Shown here one piece after another: positions 34,131 through 46,580 of a stretch of DNA of 64,000 nucleotides (its first letter is position 1; every line of letters begins with the position of its first letter). Made by a program: the position numbers and the translations under genes. The stretch spans positions 744,001-808,000 of the forward strand of contig JAJEKV010000026.1 of assembly GCA_021234155.1 (NCBI GenBank), given 5' to 3'. This stretch comes from Isoetes taiwanensis (taxonomy: Eukaryota > Streptophyta > Lycopodiopsida > Isoetales > Isoetaceae). The notes under the pieces were generated by a model that was not told where the DNA came from, searched no databases, and saw only the letters and a program-made list of their open reading frames with translations.

Positions 34131-35420
34131 GATGAACCCCAACGTAGTAGAACTTTCTTTGATACATGTTCACTATGGTCCATTCGTGCAACCCGATATA
34201 GATAGGATATGCAGGTGTCTACTAGGCTTGATTGTTTGGTGACTTCCTAATATAGACCTTAAATTAAAAACATAAAAAATACTTGTGACTTCCTAAGGCG
34301 GGAAATATCTCTGCCCTACAAAGTATGCATGTACCGCAAAAGTTTCGCTCAACGGATGTGTGGCGAGTTGGTATAGACCTAGTGATGCCTAAGACTTGCG
34401 CACTTTGGTCAGGGGTCCAAACCCTGCCTTAGATGTGATTTCTTGATGGGAGTTGCTAGGGGTTATATTAATGATGAATCCCGACGTAGTAAAATTGTCT
34501 GTTGATACATGTTCACTATGGTCCATTCGGCGCAATCCGATTTGGATAGGATATGTAGGTGTCAACTAGGCTTGGCTGTCTGGTGACTTTCTAATATGGA
34601 CCTTAGACAAAAACATAAATACTCGTGACTTCCTAAGGCGGGAGATATTTCTGCCTACAAAATGTGCATGCACCATAAAAGTTTTGCTCAACGGATGTGT
34701 GGCAAGTTTGTATAGGCCTAGTGATGCCTAAGACTTATACACTTTGGTCAAGGGTTCAAACCCTGCCTTAGATGTCACTTTTTGATGGGAGCTGCTAGGG
34801 GTTATATTAATGATGAACCTCGACGTAGTAGAACTTTCTGTTGACACATGTTCACTATGAACCATTAAGCGCAACTCGATATGGATAGGATATGTAGGTG
34901 TCTACTAGGCTTGGTCCTAATATGGACCTTAAACAAAAACATAAAAAGTACTCGTGACTTCCTAAGGTGGAAGATATCTCTGCCTACAAAGTGCGCATGT
35001 ACCACAAAAGTTTTGCTCAACGGATGTGTGACGAGTTGGTATAGACCAGGCTTGGTTGTCTGGTGACTTTCTAATATGGACCTTAAACAAAAACATAAAA
35101 AATACTCGTGACTTCCTAAGGCGGAAGATATCTCTGCCTACAAAGTGTGCATGTACCACAAAAATTTTTCTCAATGGATGTGTGGCGAGTTTGTATAGAC
35201 CTAGTGATGCCTAAGATTTGTGCACTTTAGTTAGGGGTTCAAACTTTGCCTTAGATGTCATTTCTTGATGGGAGTTACTAGGGGTTATATTAATAATGAA
35301 CCCCGACGTAGTCGAACTTTCTGTTGATACATATTCAATATGGTGCATTCGGCGCAACTCGATATGGATAGGATATGTATGTGTCTACTAGGCTTGGCTG
35401 TCTGGTGACTTCCTAATATG
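34131..35420 (+). repeat. tandem array of about 340-bp units with tRNA-like promoter boxes
   Basis: Units begin near 34131, 34473, 34811 and 35296 (ATGAACCCCGACGTAGTAG and variants). Period is 342, 338 and then 485 bp, because the third unit carries an internal partial duplication joined at 35045 (TATAGACC|AGGCTTGG). Each unit has a box A-like TGGCGAGTTGGT (for example 34361-34372) and, 40-45 bp on, a box B-like GGTTCAAACCC (34753-34763; GGTCCAAACCC at 34414). Spacing fits an RNA polymerase III internal promoter, so the unit is probably a tRNA-derived SINE amplified in tandem. Confidence 0.7.
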
Positions 35421-36250
35421 GATGCGCTTCTGTCTCTCCTCCAGATAGTCATTGGCCCTCCCCTTTGCTGCTTCTTTTCCCTTTTGATTGCGAGGTAGGA
35501 GACGATATCAGATAGTTTGGCCCTTTCCTTCACTGCCTCTTTCCTCTTTTGATTACGTGGAGGAGGGAAATACGCTCAAAGCCACCAAAGGACTAGCTAC
35601 TAGACCACAGGGAGGGGACAAATCGCTTGCTGAATCTTCATCTTCATATGACGCACCCCTATCCCATCCGCACATGCGCATTTACCCTCAAGCTGTAATC
35701 CAACATCGAAATTCGACATTAATATCGATGCAGGTTCCAGTAAACAAAATTGAATGGCTAGGATTGATGCCCCCTGTGATACGAATATACAAATAGTATC
35801 TTCCTACAATCATTATATATGTTTAGAAAACTCCCCATAAAAATGCACATCATGTTACATGTCCCAAACAAAAGAATGATGCTACTTATAATAAAGAATG
35901 GCACGTCATGGATGTGCCATATACATGGGGTTTAGAACTTAATTGAATTGATATGAATATTTAGAGTAATCATTTAGACGTTATAGTGTTGACTTGTGAG
36001 AGTCTACTTAGAGAGATGTATTGTAGTGGCAAGACACAAGGCCAATCCAAGCAACGAAGACAAAGGAATTTATTCACTTACCTTTTTTTTTTTCTTTTTC
36101 TTTTTCGTCCTCAACTGGCATTTTACACTTTGTAAAACTTAAATGTTGGTCCAATAAATTAACATGGAAAGTCCCATTGTCTTAAATACCCAACATAATG
36201 AAATCAATAATTTAGAAACACGTATTTTTAATATCAAGAAAGATTCCACA
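35421..36250. other. gene-free stretch
   Basis: Includes a partial duplication of TTTTCCCTTTTGATTGCGAGG / TTTCCTCTTTTGATTACGTGG near 35478 and 35540 and a T-run near 36083. No gene seen. The 3' UTR of the GT47 gene would lie just below 36253. Confidence 0.5.
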
Positions 36251-36252
36251 CT

Positions 36253-37658
36253 TTAATACAGAGATGATCTTTCTATGGCATTTTCAACGACAATTTGAAA
36301 TGCATCTTTCATTCCAGAATTGAAACTCGTATATCCTGGCTTTGCATAAATAATCCTTGGAATCATCTGAAGAAGTTTTTCTTGCAAACTCGTAGTAACA
36401 GATGTATAGATCTTAGCTAGGTACTTTATTATGTTGACACTCTCAGGAGCATTGAGTAGTTGTTTATATGGATAAAAAATAGAATAAGTGCTTGCGTTGT
36501 GTGGAAGGTGCCAAAGATATTGATCATGTGCAGATTGCTCTGAGAATAGCACAGGAATGCAACCAGCTATCATCGAATCAAAGATGGCTTTACGTGTAGG
36601 GGTGTCTCCTGGAGGCATCAAACAAAATACTGACTGAAGATACAAAGAAGTCACTAAGTAAGGATCGTGAGCACAGTCCACCTTGTCACATCTAAGCATG
36701 GTACAATTAGGGGAATGTTCACATTCTTCTTGCAAGAGGTTACGAAGAATAGCGACTGAACTGTTTCCACTCTTGAAGTAGCGACTGAACTGTTTCCACG
36801 GTTGGAAGTAGAGACTATTTTTTGCCACTCTTGAATTTCTAATTCAGAAGAAGGATGGAAACCAGTGGGATAAGGGATAGCAATTTGAGAATCCTTAGGG
36901 GTCCATAAATTTCGTTCAGTAAGCACCACAGTGACATTCTTAAGCTCTGGAAACAAAAGAAGAGGACTACCCCAACCCATACCATCTTGTGGTCTGATGA
37001 AATTTCCAGCATCAGAGCCAACGACAAGTAGGTGATCCATACCATGATGGCGGTGGAAGTATGGAGATGCAAGCAACCAACCAGCAAGTCGTTGAGCAAG
37101 CCTATCACGAACTTGTAATTGGGAGTTAAAGAGATGTTGATTGAGATCTAACAAGGGGTAGTAAGGAATGAAGAAGAGTCGAGCATGTTGGGGGTCCATG
37201 GTGCGGCAAGGGTAGAGTTTGAAACACTCTCGAAAAATGACTTCTAGTGTGTATTGAAAAGTTTGATACCATGCATTTTTTGGCAGTACGGGAGAATTTT
37301 CCTTCAATCCAAAGCCACCATTTTGAAAATACTGGCACATCTGTTTTAAAGTATAAGCAGCCTCTGAGTCATTGCAAGCTCTAAAGACTAGATCATCATT
37401 AAATTCTGGAGGTAAGTCATATACATAGACTAGCCTACCTTGACAATGGTCAGGGGTATGGGTACCCTTTTCTGATCTAAACAATGTAAAACTAGTCCCG
37501 AAATAATTGATCTTTAAACCAAATAGTACCTCCAAGATGAAAATTACAAGCACTATGCATAATATGCCCAATTTCATACACGAACTGAAACTCTTGCTCT
37601 GTTGTTTGGTTGTCTTCAAATTATGGGTTGTTCCCATCTTCGTCTTGTTGTCCTTCAT
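36253..37658 (-). pseudogene. GT47 exostosin-family glycosyltransferase (MUR3-like), one frameshift
   Basis: A Golgi type II membrane glycosyltransferase, probably adding a sugar to a cell-wall polysaccharide. The first frame (37658-36654) has a short cytosolic tail, a signal anchor at residues 28-48 (MKLGILCIVLVIFILEVLF), then GT47 motifs: GRLVYVYDLPPEFN, NAWYQTFQYTLEVIF, ARLFFIPYYPLLD, LLVVGSDAGNF, ERNLWTPKDSQIAIPYPTGF. The second frame (ending 36253) holds the C-terminal half: CLMPPGDTPTRKAIFDSMIAG, CIPVLF and LWHLP. The two frames are separated only by a 29-bp tandem duplication (36750-36799); without one copy the reading frame would be continuous for about 458 residues. The usual LFSFAGA-type block before the C-terminal half is missing, so there may be an extra deletion. 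MUR3 is one member of this clade and the substrate cannot be told. Confidence 0.85.
36750..36799. repeat. 29-bp tandem duplication breaking the GT47 frame
   Basis: TAGCGACTGAACTGTTTCCAC occurs at 36750-36770 and 36779-36799, so the period is 29 bp. 29 is not a multiple of three and it causes the frameshift. Confidence 0.95.
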
Positions 37659-37806
37659 TTTTTAAACGCCTATCCGTGTAGCATAGGGATGCCTCAAAAG
37701 ATGTTGTTTGGTTGTCCTCAAATTATGAGTTGTTCCCATCTTCATCTTGTTGTCCTCCATTTTTTAAATGCCTATGCGTGTATATTATGGGGATGCCTCA
37801 AAAGAT
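37601..37806. repeat. 102-bp tandem duplication over the GT47 start codon
   Basis: Both copies contain GTTGTTTGGTTGTC, GTTGTTCCCATCTTC, CATTTTTTAAA and GGGATGCCTCAAAAGAT. The period is 102 bp at the start and 104 bp at the end. The ATG-bearing segment of the gene is thus present twice, once as the coding start and once upstream. Confidence 0.95.
37662..37760 (-). CDS. 32-codon upstream ORF created by duplication
   Basis: The upstream copy of the duplicated start gives an ATG at 37758-37760 and a frame (MEDNKMKMGTTHNLRTTKQ ...) that ends at a TAA at 37662-37664, one codon before the GT47 ATG. It is in the same frame as the gene. If the transcript starts above 37760, this would be an upstream ORF able to affect initiation. 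Its translation is hypothetical. Confidence 0.4.
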   Translation of the reverse strand: MEDNKMKMGTTHNLRTTKQHLLRHPYATRIGV

Positions 37807-40800
37807 CTGCACTACACTCGGAGAACTTGCACATAGTCCAAGGTAAGCTTGAATCTAATGCTAGAAGTTCCTGGCAAAATTATTTATTTTACGTGTCACG
37901 TTGCACATGCACATTTATGACTAATATATAATATGTAGCGATAAAAATTTGCTTTGACAAGTAGAATTTATTATTCATAATATCTCATATACTATGTCTC
38001 CTTTTCTCATTGGACATAGTAAAGTCCACGGATGAATTTAAGATTTTACCTTGAAGATGTACAAGCTGGGACCCTTTAGCATTTACAGACCAAACCACTC
38101 TCTCGAGTTCATGACAACCTCATTGACATCTCATGCAACTTTCCTTGAAGGAGGGAAAGGCCACTCATGTCATAGATGGCCTTGGACATCTCTAGGTTTG
38201 TCTAGTTCATGGCAAGTGCCCTTGCGCTCTCTAATGTTTCCTCAAAGCATTGAATAAATGTTGGAGCAGCAAAACATTTCCTAGGAAGTTTAAGTGTTGT
38301 ACACTGACATCTCATAAAATTCTTGTCAGTTCACTCAACTGCTCAAGTACTCTGCCATCTAGACAAGGCTAGATGAACATGGCAAAACATAAAAATAGAG
38401 ATGTTAAAACTTAAATCAAAACATTATGCTTAACCTGGCATCATATTCCAAACAAAAAAAGAGCTTTTGCGAGACCTTTAACTTATGCATAGAAAACCCA
38501 GCAAATCAAGAGCTAAAAGAAAACCAAAAACAAGAAAGTAAAAATTTATAAGCAAAACATTTGTAGAGAAGGTTGATCACTAGTTTCTGGGTTTGGGCGA
38601 TTTGTTTCCAACATCCTGATAGAGGTCAAGAACGGCCAGTCTCTTGCAATTGCTATGAGTAAAAGAACTATGCAGATTGATTATTGCAGTAGAAGTCCTA
38701 TTAGTCTCATGACAACATCATATTTTAAAGATGCAGGGAGAATGCCCTGACATAAAAGAACGTCTTATTCTTATTGTAATATATCATAAATAATTCCTAG
38801 TAACTCATAACCTTACCTACAACCTCAATCATGCAGCGAAAATGCTTCCTTTCCAATCCTAAGCTCCATAGACAGATTAACAACACTGATCTACATGTAG
38901 CACTATCTAGATCCTAAGGGTTTTACCTAAACTGAATGTTCTGACAACCTTTTGCTGGTTCCACATCATTTCACCCAGTTATAAATATATTGGAGCTACA
39001 TATTCGATGTTCCAAAAGATTTGAGAACATACACTCATTTGCCTCCACAAATGAAAAGCAAAGACTTTTGACACCTCCAAATGAACTGTAATTATCAATT
39101 TAGAAGCAATATAAAGAAAGAAAAAAGTGGGTGCAGTAAAATATAGACCCTAAAGCATGTTTAAATGCCTATGCTCACAATGAGGAAAGAAAATATAGTA
39201 ACGGACCAAATAAGGACTTCTAGAGAAAGGTATCTAGCTATATGTATGGTCAAGGTCTTCTAATGGAACGTATCTAGCTATATCTGTTCTAAATATCATG
39301 TTTATTTGAAAGTTCATGGTACCTCTTTCCATGTCACAAATTTCTAGATACCATGAAATCTAACACTGTAAGTAATAGCTAGACACAGCAAAATAGGGAT
39401 CTCTAATGGCACGGAAAAGCAAACATCAAGCAACAATGGAAAATGAAACAAAGTAATATTACATAACAACAATCTCATAATATGCAACTTAAAGAAGACA
39501 ATCTGCAACTCTAAATCTTGGTTGGTTTATGACATAGTATAGCGCTCCAGGCTTCTGTGTTGTTTGTTATGATATTTCTTATGAGGCAGTTTTGAAGCCC
39601 CTCCTATCCCAGCTAGGAGAGACTTTGGAATAATGAAAGGTAAGCATAGATTCTTCCAGAATGATGCTAGGGATTTGCAACGGGGCTTTTTGGACGGGAG
39701 ACCAAGGAGGCCTAACAGCTGATCAGGGCTTATTGGAGTTTGGACTTATGCCTTAGATAGCAGGAAAAAGATTGGCATGTGGACCACTCCATCTGGAGGA
39801 GGCCTATAGGGACTGCATATTGCTTGGAAGATGGGTGACTACTCCATAGTACATTTTGGTAATGGGGTGCAGAAGCCCTTTAGTACTGCAGTATGGAGCA
39901 TCTCTGGTCAAGTTAACGCGCGGGAAGATACTTGTCTTTTCTTTCTTCTGTTTAACTAGGGTATCTATCGGTGGGGAGCATCAAGTTGTCCATGCTTCAA
40001 TAATCAGTGGGATCTCTATGTAGCCAAGATGGTGTGAACGCATGTAGCTGGAATTTGTTCCAAGTTTGGGCTGCAACATCTAGTTGGAAGCAGGTATATA
40101 ATGATTTTCTTTGGAAATGCAACAAGCTTTCTTCTGTAGTAGCTTTTTTTTTTTTTTTTTTTATGGATAATGTGGAATGCTAATTGCTTTTTCACTTGGT
40201 GAAAATGGTATTGTGAAAAAGGATTTGAAAAAGGACTTGAAGTTAAAGACAATTCAAAATGTTACAAACCTATGGGGAAAGAAATGACAGGTTTAGGAAA
40301 TGGAAAAGCTACAGTGGGCCCTATGATTCTGAATTTATAATGCTCTTTAGCACATTACACGGATCATGGCTCTAGCTCAAGTTTTCATGTCACTTAATCT
40401 CGTCAATTTTAGTGAGAAATTCTTCAAAGTTGACATCAAAAGTTGACAAGGTAGTATTGTTTGACTGCTTGAGCACACTCGACTGGATTTGTAGCGTGGT
40501 GGCATTTGTCACTAACTTGGTAGTTTAATTATACTCTTACTTGGATCAACAGAGGACTATGAAGCTTTTTATCTCATTGGATTTCATCGGCAACGAAATG
40601 ATTAAATGCCTATTTATGCATGTATTTATGCAGGCAAGCTACACACAAGGGGAGACCTCATACATGCATACATAGAAAGGTTTTTTCCTTACCTGGTATA
40701 ATGAAATATGCAAAAGTAAAACTTTTATTTTCCTAGTAATGTTGATGTTATATCTTCCCACTCTCATAACGTTTTATGCCACTTAACTCTCTTGGTTTGC

Positions 40801-42920
40801 ATGTTAGAAAATGTATTTTTCTTTAGACATGCAAGCTTCCACTTGTCATAAAAGGGTTTTGCATGCAACTTTACGAAGGATCTTCAATCTCATAGACACC
40901 CCTTTTGAAAAAAGTGGGACGTGTCCCATTCTAACATTTTTCCTTTGTGAGAAAGATGTTATCTTTTACAATTGGTCCGCTCGACTTCAACGTGGAAGAA
41001 ATAGAAATTCTAAAGAACCTTCATACGAAATTGGACGGTCGTGATCGAAGGGATTGCTTCCAATGTTATTGCATCTCGATCATACAAGTTAGGTATGGAG
41101 GTATACGATTCTTTTTTCTTATAGATATCTTTGTTTAATCAAGGAAAACATTATCTCCTTCTCTTCAAATTGGAGATACTACGTTAGACGACCTCGGCTT
41201 ATAAAGGAATGCTAGAAACATGGATTATACAATGCCACGAGGCCAAGATTGCTAAGAAGATGAAGCCGTTCTCCTCCTACAAAAAGTTGTGGCAAAAATC
41301 GATACTAAGCCCATTGGGCGATTTGTCTATGGAAAAGGCTAGTGTGAATCGGTGATAGGCATTGAGCTTGCTAGCACCGCACAAAAAGGGTCCGATAAGA
41401 TACCAACGGTGGAAGGCTCAGATTCACTCGGAGAGCTTTTAGCATATCAATCCCCTCGGCGTTTGCGCCCCAAAGAAGCGGCTCAAACTATGAACAATCC
41501 CTGCATCTACAAATCAGGTTGGAAGCATTATCAAATTTATGTTACAACTAATTTGCTTAAAATTTATGGATGATTATATGTTAAATCATTTTTTATTGCT
41601 ATAATGTGTAATATAACAGTCCGCTACTATGGTGCGCTAGTCTGACTTCTAGTTTAGCATTTAACCATTGTTCTTGTAGCCACTTTGGACTGGATCGATC
41701 TTAGATCTAAAGGTCTGGTTTATTTTCGATAGCATTTATCTTTCTCTAGATAAATCGGCTATAGTATTAATCAGTAAAATCGGGGACCATGTACTCTAAT
41801 ACGTGGTTGACTTGATGATAAAGTAAGGCTTTAATTGTCAAATGCTTATGCTTGCACACCACGTGGTGCATCCTAGATTCCTCATGGCATGGGAAGGAGT
41901 TACCACGACTCTTTAGACATCTTTGCACAAAGAGTAAACTATGCCGCTAATGACTAAGCATAAGGAACTAACTAGGGTCTTTGTGATAAGATGATCCATT
42001 GTCCATCTTTGTTAAGATATCATCTTGTTATCATCGGGTTTATTTGTTTGTAATAATAAAAAAACAGGTCTATAGTGATTCAGAGCCTTGCAGACATTAA
42101 CTTCACTTTGAGATAGTTTTAGCAATGACATAGTGTAAACGCTTGGGGCTTATTGTAAGAAATACTTGGAAAAATGAAATACTAGAACTAGAGATGTATG
42201 TGAATAGGTTAACTGTACTACTATACAGTGGCTTTATGGAAATTCTAACCTCGAAAGGTGTTTGGAACTTGATCATTTTGAGGTCCTTTTTTCGTTTCCT
42301 CTAATGTTCTATGCCTAAATGGTAATAATGGCCATAAACATGGTATGCTCTTTTGCCGATGCTAGATACATGATTGGACCTACGCATTTTTGGTTTTATA
42401 AACATGCAAGGTGAAGGGCTTAAGAGCCCAAGAGATCCGTAGCTTACCTGCTAGTGACTTAGGCCCTTACCCTTCTTAGGCTAACTGTCCTCTGGTTTCA
42501 CTGCAGGTAACGGGATTTCTTGCTCCTGTGTATGTTTTTCCATTCATTCAAGTTGGAGAAGCTACAAGACGTGATGACATTGAACTTACATTTTTGACAA
42601 GGCTACTGAGCTATAAGGTGTTGATTTAAAAGACAAGTGAAATCCTAAACTTCGTGTTCAATCTTATGTTATTTTTTAGTCAATTCTGAATTCTTTTAGG
42701 GGTAAATATTATGTATTGAACGAGAAAATTAATTGGATTGACAAGAGGAAATTTTTATTTATAAGAGAATCTGGTAATTTCTTTTGCTTTGATCAACGTT
42801 AACCATTTTTAAGGCTTAAGTCAAATTGACACCTGTTTTGGCTTAAAAAACGATATTGATAGGAAGTGGTCTTTGCAAAAGTCCATGGAAGGTAAAAAGT
42901 CTCATTGAATGTGATTTTAA
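37807..42920. other. long gene-free stretch
   Basis: AT-rich sequence with short ORFs lacking domains. Minor items: ACGTATCTAGCTATAT repeated near 39227 and 39270, a T-run at 40147-40163, and a GC-richer patch around 39580-39950 with loose similarity of wording to 45350-45560 (CCATAGTAC, GAAGCC). I see no gene. Confidence 0.5.
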
Positions 42921-43179
42921 AAGGTTTTTTTTTTTTTTTGAAGGACGATAAGCTTTATTCACCAACTAAAAACCAGAGCAACATAAAATGCAAAGACATG
43001 ATTATAACCCCAGTGGACAAACCGATCCAACTGAGCACAACCACCTGCCTATGCAAACGAATTAATCTGAAGGTAAGTATGCCAGATCAGTACTTTCTTC
43101 TCTTGAGCAAGAGAAGAACAATTGTAAGCCATAACAATTTTATTTTGCGCCCACTGAAGAACAATCTCATCTGCAGTAT

Positions 43180-43800
43180 CTACGCCCTTAAAGATAAACA
43201 ACCTCCTTCTCTTCTAGATTGACCATAAAAAGCCGAGCCACATGCGAGATGAAAAGCTCGTTTCGTAGTTTGGGCCAAGCATCGGGATAGATAGCAAGCA
43301 AAATTTCTTTGGCTAGATCTAGACGTGCCAAATAGGGTCAACAACCAAGACCATGCTGTAGAAGCAAGCCTCACCACGGGGAAAAACAATGCTCAATACT
43401 CTCAACCCTTTGCTGGCATAAAGGGATGAGCTTCGAAATCCGATTATCCATTTTATGGACTAACTTTGTTGACTCGAGGCATCTATGGATCACTTGCCAC
43501 CACGAACTACTACTTTGGGATGAAGCAGCTTATCCCATACCCATATCCAAACACTCTTCCATTGTGGCTGAGGGACCTGAAGATGCCACCTATTAGATGG
43601 AGGCAGGATTTCAGACTGCAAAAGCAATTTATACACAGAAGACACAAACAAAACCGCCCGGGATATCCCGATGGCAACCCCATACGACTACCTCAACTGT
43701 GGACCAGAATCATGTGGCAACAATGCAGCAATATGATTCCAGATTACTCTGTCCCATCTGTACAACAAGAACTTTGTTCTAAATGCTTCCCATGACATGA
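43180..43800 (-). pseudogene. LINE ORF2 C-terminal remnant (zf-RVT-like)
   Basis: Minus-strand pieces read SWEAFRTKFLLYRWDRVIW, then SNRWHLQVPQPQWKSVWIWV and, near 43440-43200, SKLIPLCQQRVESIEHCF and LLAIYPDAWPKLRNELFISH. These resemble the zinc-binding reverse transcriptase C-terminal region (zf-RVT) and what follows it. Several frame changes and stops are needed. Confidence 0.55.
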
Positions 43801-43811
43801 GATGACCAGAC

Positions 43812-45116
43812 TCATACTAAGCTGCAAGAGTGCTGATACCAGCTGCTACCCATCGTCGTTGTGTCTTTGGATGAACAACCACACTTAGAAGCACATTCTC
43901 TGGAGTGTCCTGCAACGGAATCCACCAGCATGAAGCGGACAACTGAAGACATGCCAACAGAGGTAGGCGGCATAGAGGAAGAAGGGACCATTGTAGGGCG
44001 ATCTCTCTTAGCATGAAAATTTGCAAATAAAGCAAGCTGAGGAAATAAATCAGCAAGCTGAGAACCATTGAGCAACTGCAAAGCATACTTCAGAAAGATA
44101 GAGCCACTTTTCACAACCACCACGGTCGGGGAAGACCCGCGACGGTAAGGAAGAGAAACACAAATTTTAGCACCATCAACAATAGAATGGGCGGATGAGT
44201 ACCGGACCATTATTAGCACACCGGATAAGAAACTCCAGCACCAAGAGATTAGGAGGAAGATTAGGAATAGAAAACCAACATGGCATCCTAAGAGCAGGAG
44301 CCATACTAGGAGAAAATCCAGGCGAGTAAGGCTGGTAGAAAATATAATCACTCCACATTGGGTCCAGACCACGTGCCACCAGTTGCTCCACAGCCACAGC
44401 ATCATCAAAAACGATAAAAAAGAACTTCTTATCCAGCATCTTTAAAGTACGATAAGGTGGCAACCCTAATCTCCGAAGATGACCAGTCAACCAATAGCCA
44501 AGCTTCCTACTCTCAAGAAATGCTCCAGTATATTGACCAACCACACTAAACGACAACAATTTACTAATACACTTCTTGTGTAAGTCATGATCAATCTCGA
44601 CCACATTGTACCCAGACGCTTGAAGAGTATTCTTACACATTTCAGGCTGATAGAAAACTTCAACAGAAGGTAACTGAAGCGCCAACTGAGCTCCTTTGCT
44701 CGCAACTCACCCAAAAGATTACTGAGATCTCTTTTATTATCCTGGATCATCACATCAATAGCTGTAGCAATACGCACAGCAGACGTAGTTGATGACAAGT
44801 CCTTCTTGATCCAATCACTAAAGCGCTCCCTACTAGCATTTACTCCAGAAGTTGAGGACCTCCAAGGAAGTGAACGGGACTGATCTTTGTGAGAATTGGC
44901 ACCAGCTGGCGCCGAGGCACCATCCACAGAAGCATTACTGCTATTCAAAGCACTTGTACTATTCGGTGCACCAGCCGAGGGCGCCAAAGCAGGAAAATCA
45001 CTGTCCTGAAAGACATTCTCACTATAAGCCAGAGGGTTAACATGCAATGCCAAATTTGCCTCCTGCACCTGCATGGATACAGGAGGTTTTGCAGACAGCT
45101 TGGAAGTTGACGCCAT
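43812..45116 (-). pseudogene. LINE ORF1 with DUF4283-like domain, frameshifted
   Basis: The frame from 45116 (MASTSKLSAKPP, Ser/Ala-rich, then FSDWIKKDLSS) ends near 44690. It continues after a frameshift with QLPSVEVFYQPEMCKN, LLSFSVVGQYTG, LGYWLTGHLRRLGLPPYRT, FFFIVFDDAVAVEQLVARG, GFSPSMAPALRMPCWFSIPN and LPPNLLVLEFL, which is the DUF4283 pattern of plant L1 ORF1 (a 'gag-like' RNA-binding protein). A second frameshift near 44180 leads to VDGAKICVSLPYRRGSS. No zinc knuckle is visible at the end. The copy is dead. Confidence 0.75.
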
Positions 45117-45119
45117 AGA

Positions 45120-46279
45120 GCCGAAACTGTCAGGGCCGAAAAGGCTATCATCCAGAACCTAAAATCTGCGAAGTCACAAACCTTGGAAAGAGCTCTGAAT
45201 CAGCTTTCCAAAGAGCCAAAAAACACCGTAATCCGAGGTCTGTAGCTCAAGATATAAACACAAACGTAAAGCAGCCTCCGGCAGAAACCCTAGGGCGCAT
45301 CCATATCACCTAGCTCTTCTGTAGTACTCTTCACTTCAGGAAAGTATGAATCACTTGCTTTTACTCTTCTCGGGAAAAAAGGTATGGTCCATAGTACTTC
45401 TGCTGTAACAAAGAGGGTGAGGCAGTTATTAGAATGGGGTGACAGGTACTTTAGACCCGAAGGTCATTTCTTTTATGCTTACTCATAGTATCTTGCAAGT
45501 GGGAAGACGGGAGTTGTTTTCTTTAGTACCTGTTTATCACATGGAAAAGGATGGAGAAGCGAGTGGAATCTTAGGGGTGCTCTTTTGATCGGAAGTATCC
45601 GTGCCGAAAGACCTTGTTCTTCCAAGTACATATTTCGATTTGAGTTTTAAGATATTGATGAATTTTGTCTAGTAGGGCTCCATGACTGTAGCTGAATTCC
45701 TGTAGTAGTTGCAGCGGATGGGAAGAGGGCCATGCCCTCTAGTACTGGTTGATTTGAAGGCGGACACTCATATCCTTCTGTTTGTGAAGAGGAAGAGGTC
45801 AAGGTTGCTTTGACCATAGTATAAAGACATCATCTTATGATGGCCTCCAGCATGGTGATTGCTTCAAATGTGCTAATTCTTCCTACTTAATCCATTCGGG
45901 ATTCTGTGGTAAAATTCTTCCTATCAGGCCTATTGTGGAGCCTTAAATAAATGTAATCCATTTACTATTAATATAAAAATCTTACCCTTAAAAAAAAAAT
46001 AAAAAAAATAAAAAAAAAATCTTGAGGTTTAAATAAAAACTATACTTTAGCAGATATCTCCAAGCACCACAGGAAAACCTTAAAACCTGATTATCTAGGC
46101 CTCAAATCTTGAAACTTTGATTTTTTTTTGTCGGCTCACCTGGATACTGCTTCGTGCTCCTTATAAGGAACGATGACCCAATTAGGCACACAGAAGTAGC
46201 TCTTTCCACATGAGCTTCCATGGCGCTATAAAATCTATTTCTCTTGTTTCTAATTTCCTGAAATATGCAGATAGAATTA
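45120..46279. other. gene-free stretch with A-rich tail
   Basis: The first 200 bp may be the 5' UTR of the LINE (AAACCCTAGGGCG near 45287). An A-rich run at 45990-46020 could be the tail of a plus-strand retroposon. No coding region recognised. Confidence 0.4.
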
Positions 46280-46580
46280 CAAAAATAGGCATTTTACATG
46301 ACAAAAGGGGGATCATGTATGGAGTGAGAGAGAGATCATTAGTGAAGAGCATGATCATGTGGGTGTTCTTGTTGTATCTTGTCAATTTCAATAAAGAAGT
46401 GCAGTTTGAGTATCTTTTGTGATGTTCTTGTAATGTAAGTGTGGATGTAAGTGTGCTTTTGATTATCTTAATTCTGGGTGAGAGGCAGAGTTAAGTGTCT
46501 TAGTTTGTGTGCTGATGAAGGCCTTCGGGCCAAGTCCAAGGTCTTGAATTCTGTCTTGAAAGGGAGATTTTCCCTTAACA
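46280..46580 (+). mobile_element. 5' LTR, truncated at its left end
   Basis: About 300 bp almost identical to the right part of the LTR at 53528-54087: shared GGGGGATCATGTATGGAGTG, AAGGCCTTCGGGCCAAGTCC and the end TTTTCCCTTAACA. It lacks the left 260 bp of the LTR and has a 5-bp indel at the CTTATC repeat. Confidence 0.9.

Larger units (their letters stand above)
42925..45120 (-). mobile_element. DUF4283-type plant LINE, internally deleted
   Basis: In minus orientation: ORF1 (45116-43812), then directly the C-terminal end of ORF2 (43800-43180), then a short 3' UTR and a poly(A) tail (T-run on the plus strand at about 42926-42940). The endonuclease and most of the reverse transcriptase are absent, so this is a deletion derivative. 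It is a different LINE lineage from the one at 26-31 kb. Confidence 0.75.

Noticed and set aside
40140-40165. T-run at 40147 as a LINE or SINE tail
   Set aside because: No element body is recognisable on the expected side.
40811-41573. Frames of 63-77 codons near 41 kb as a gene
   Set aside because: Short, overlapping, without motifs or consistent splice signals.
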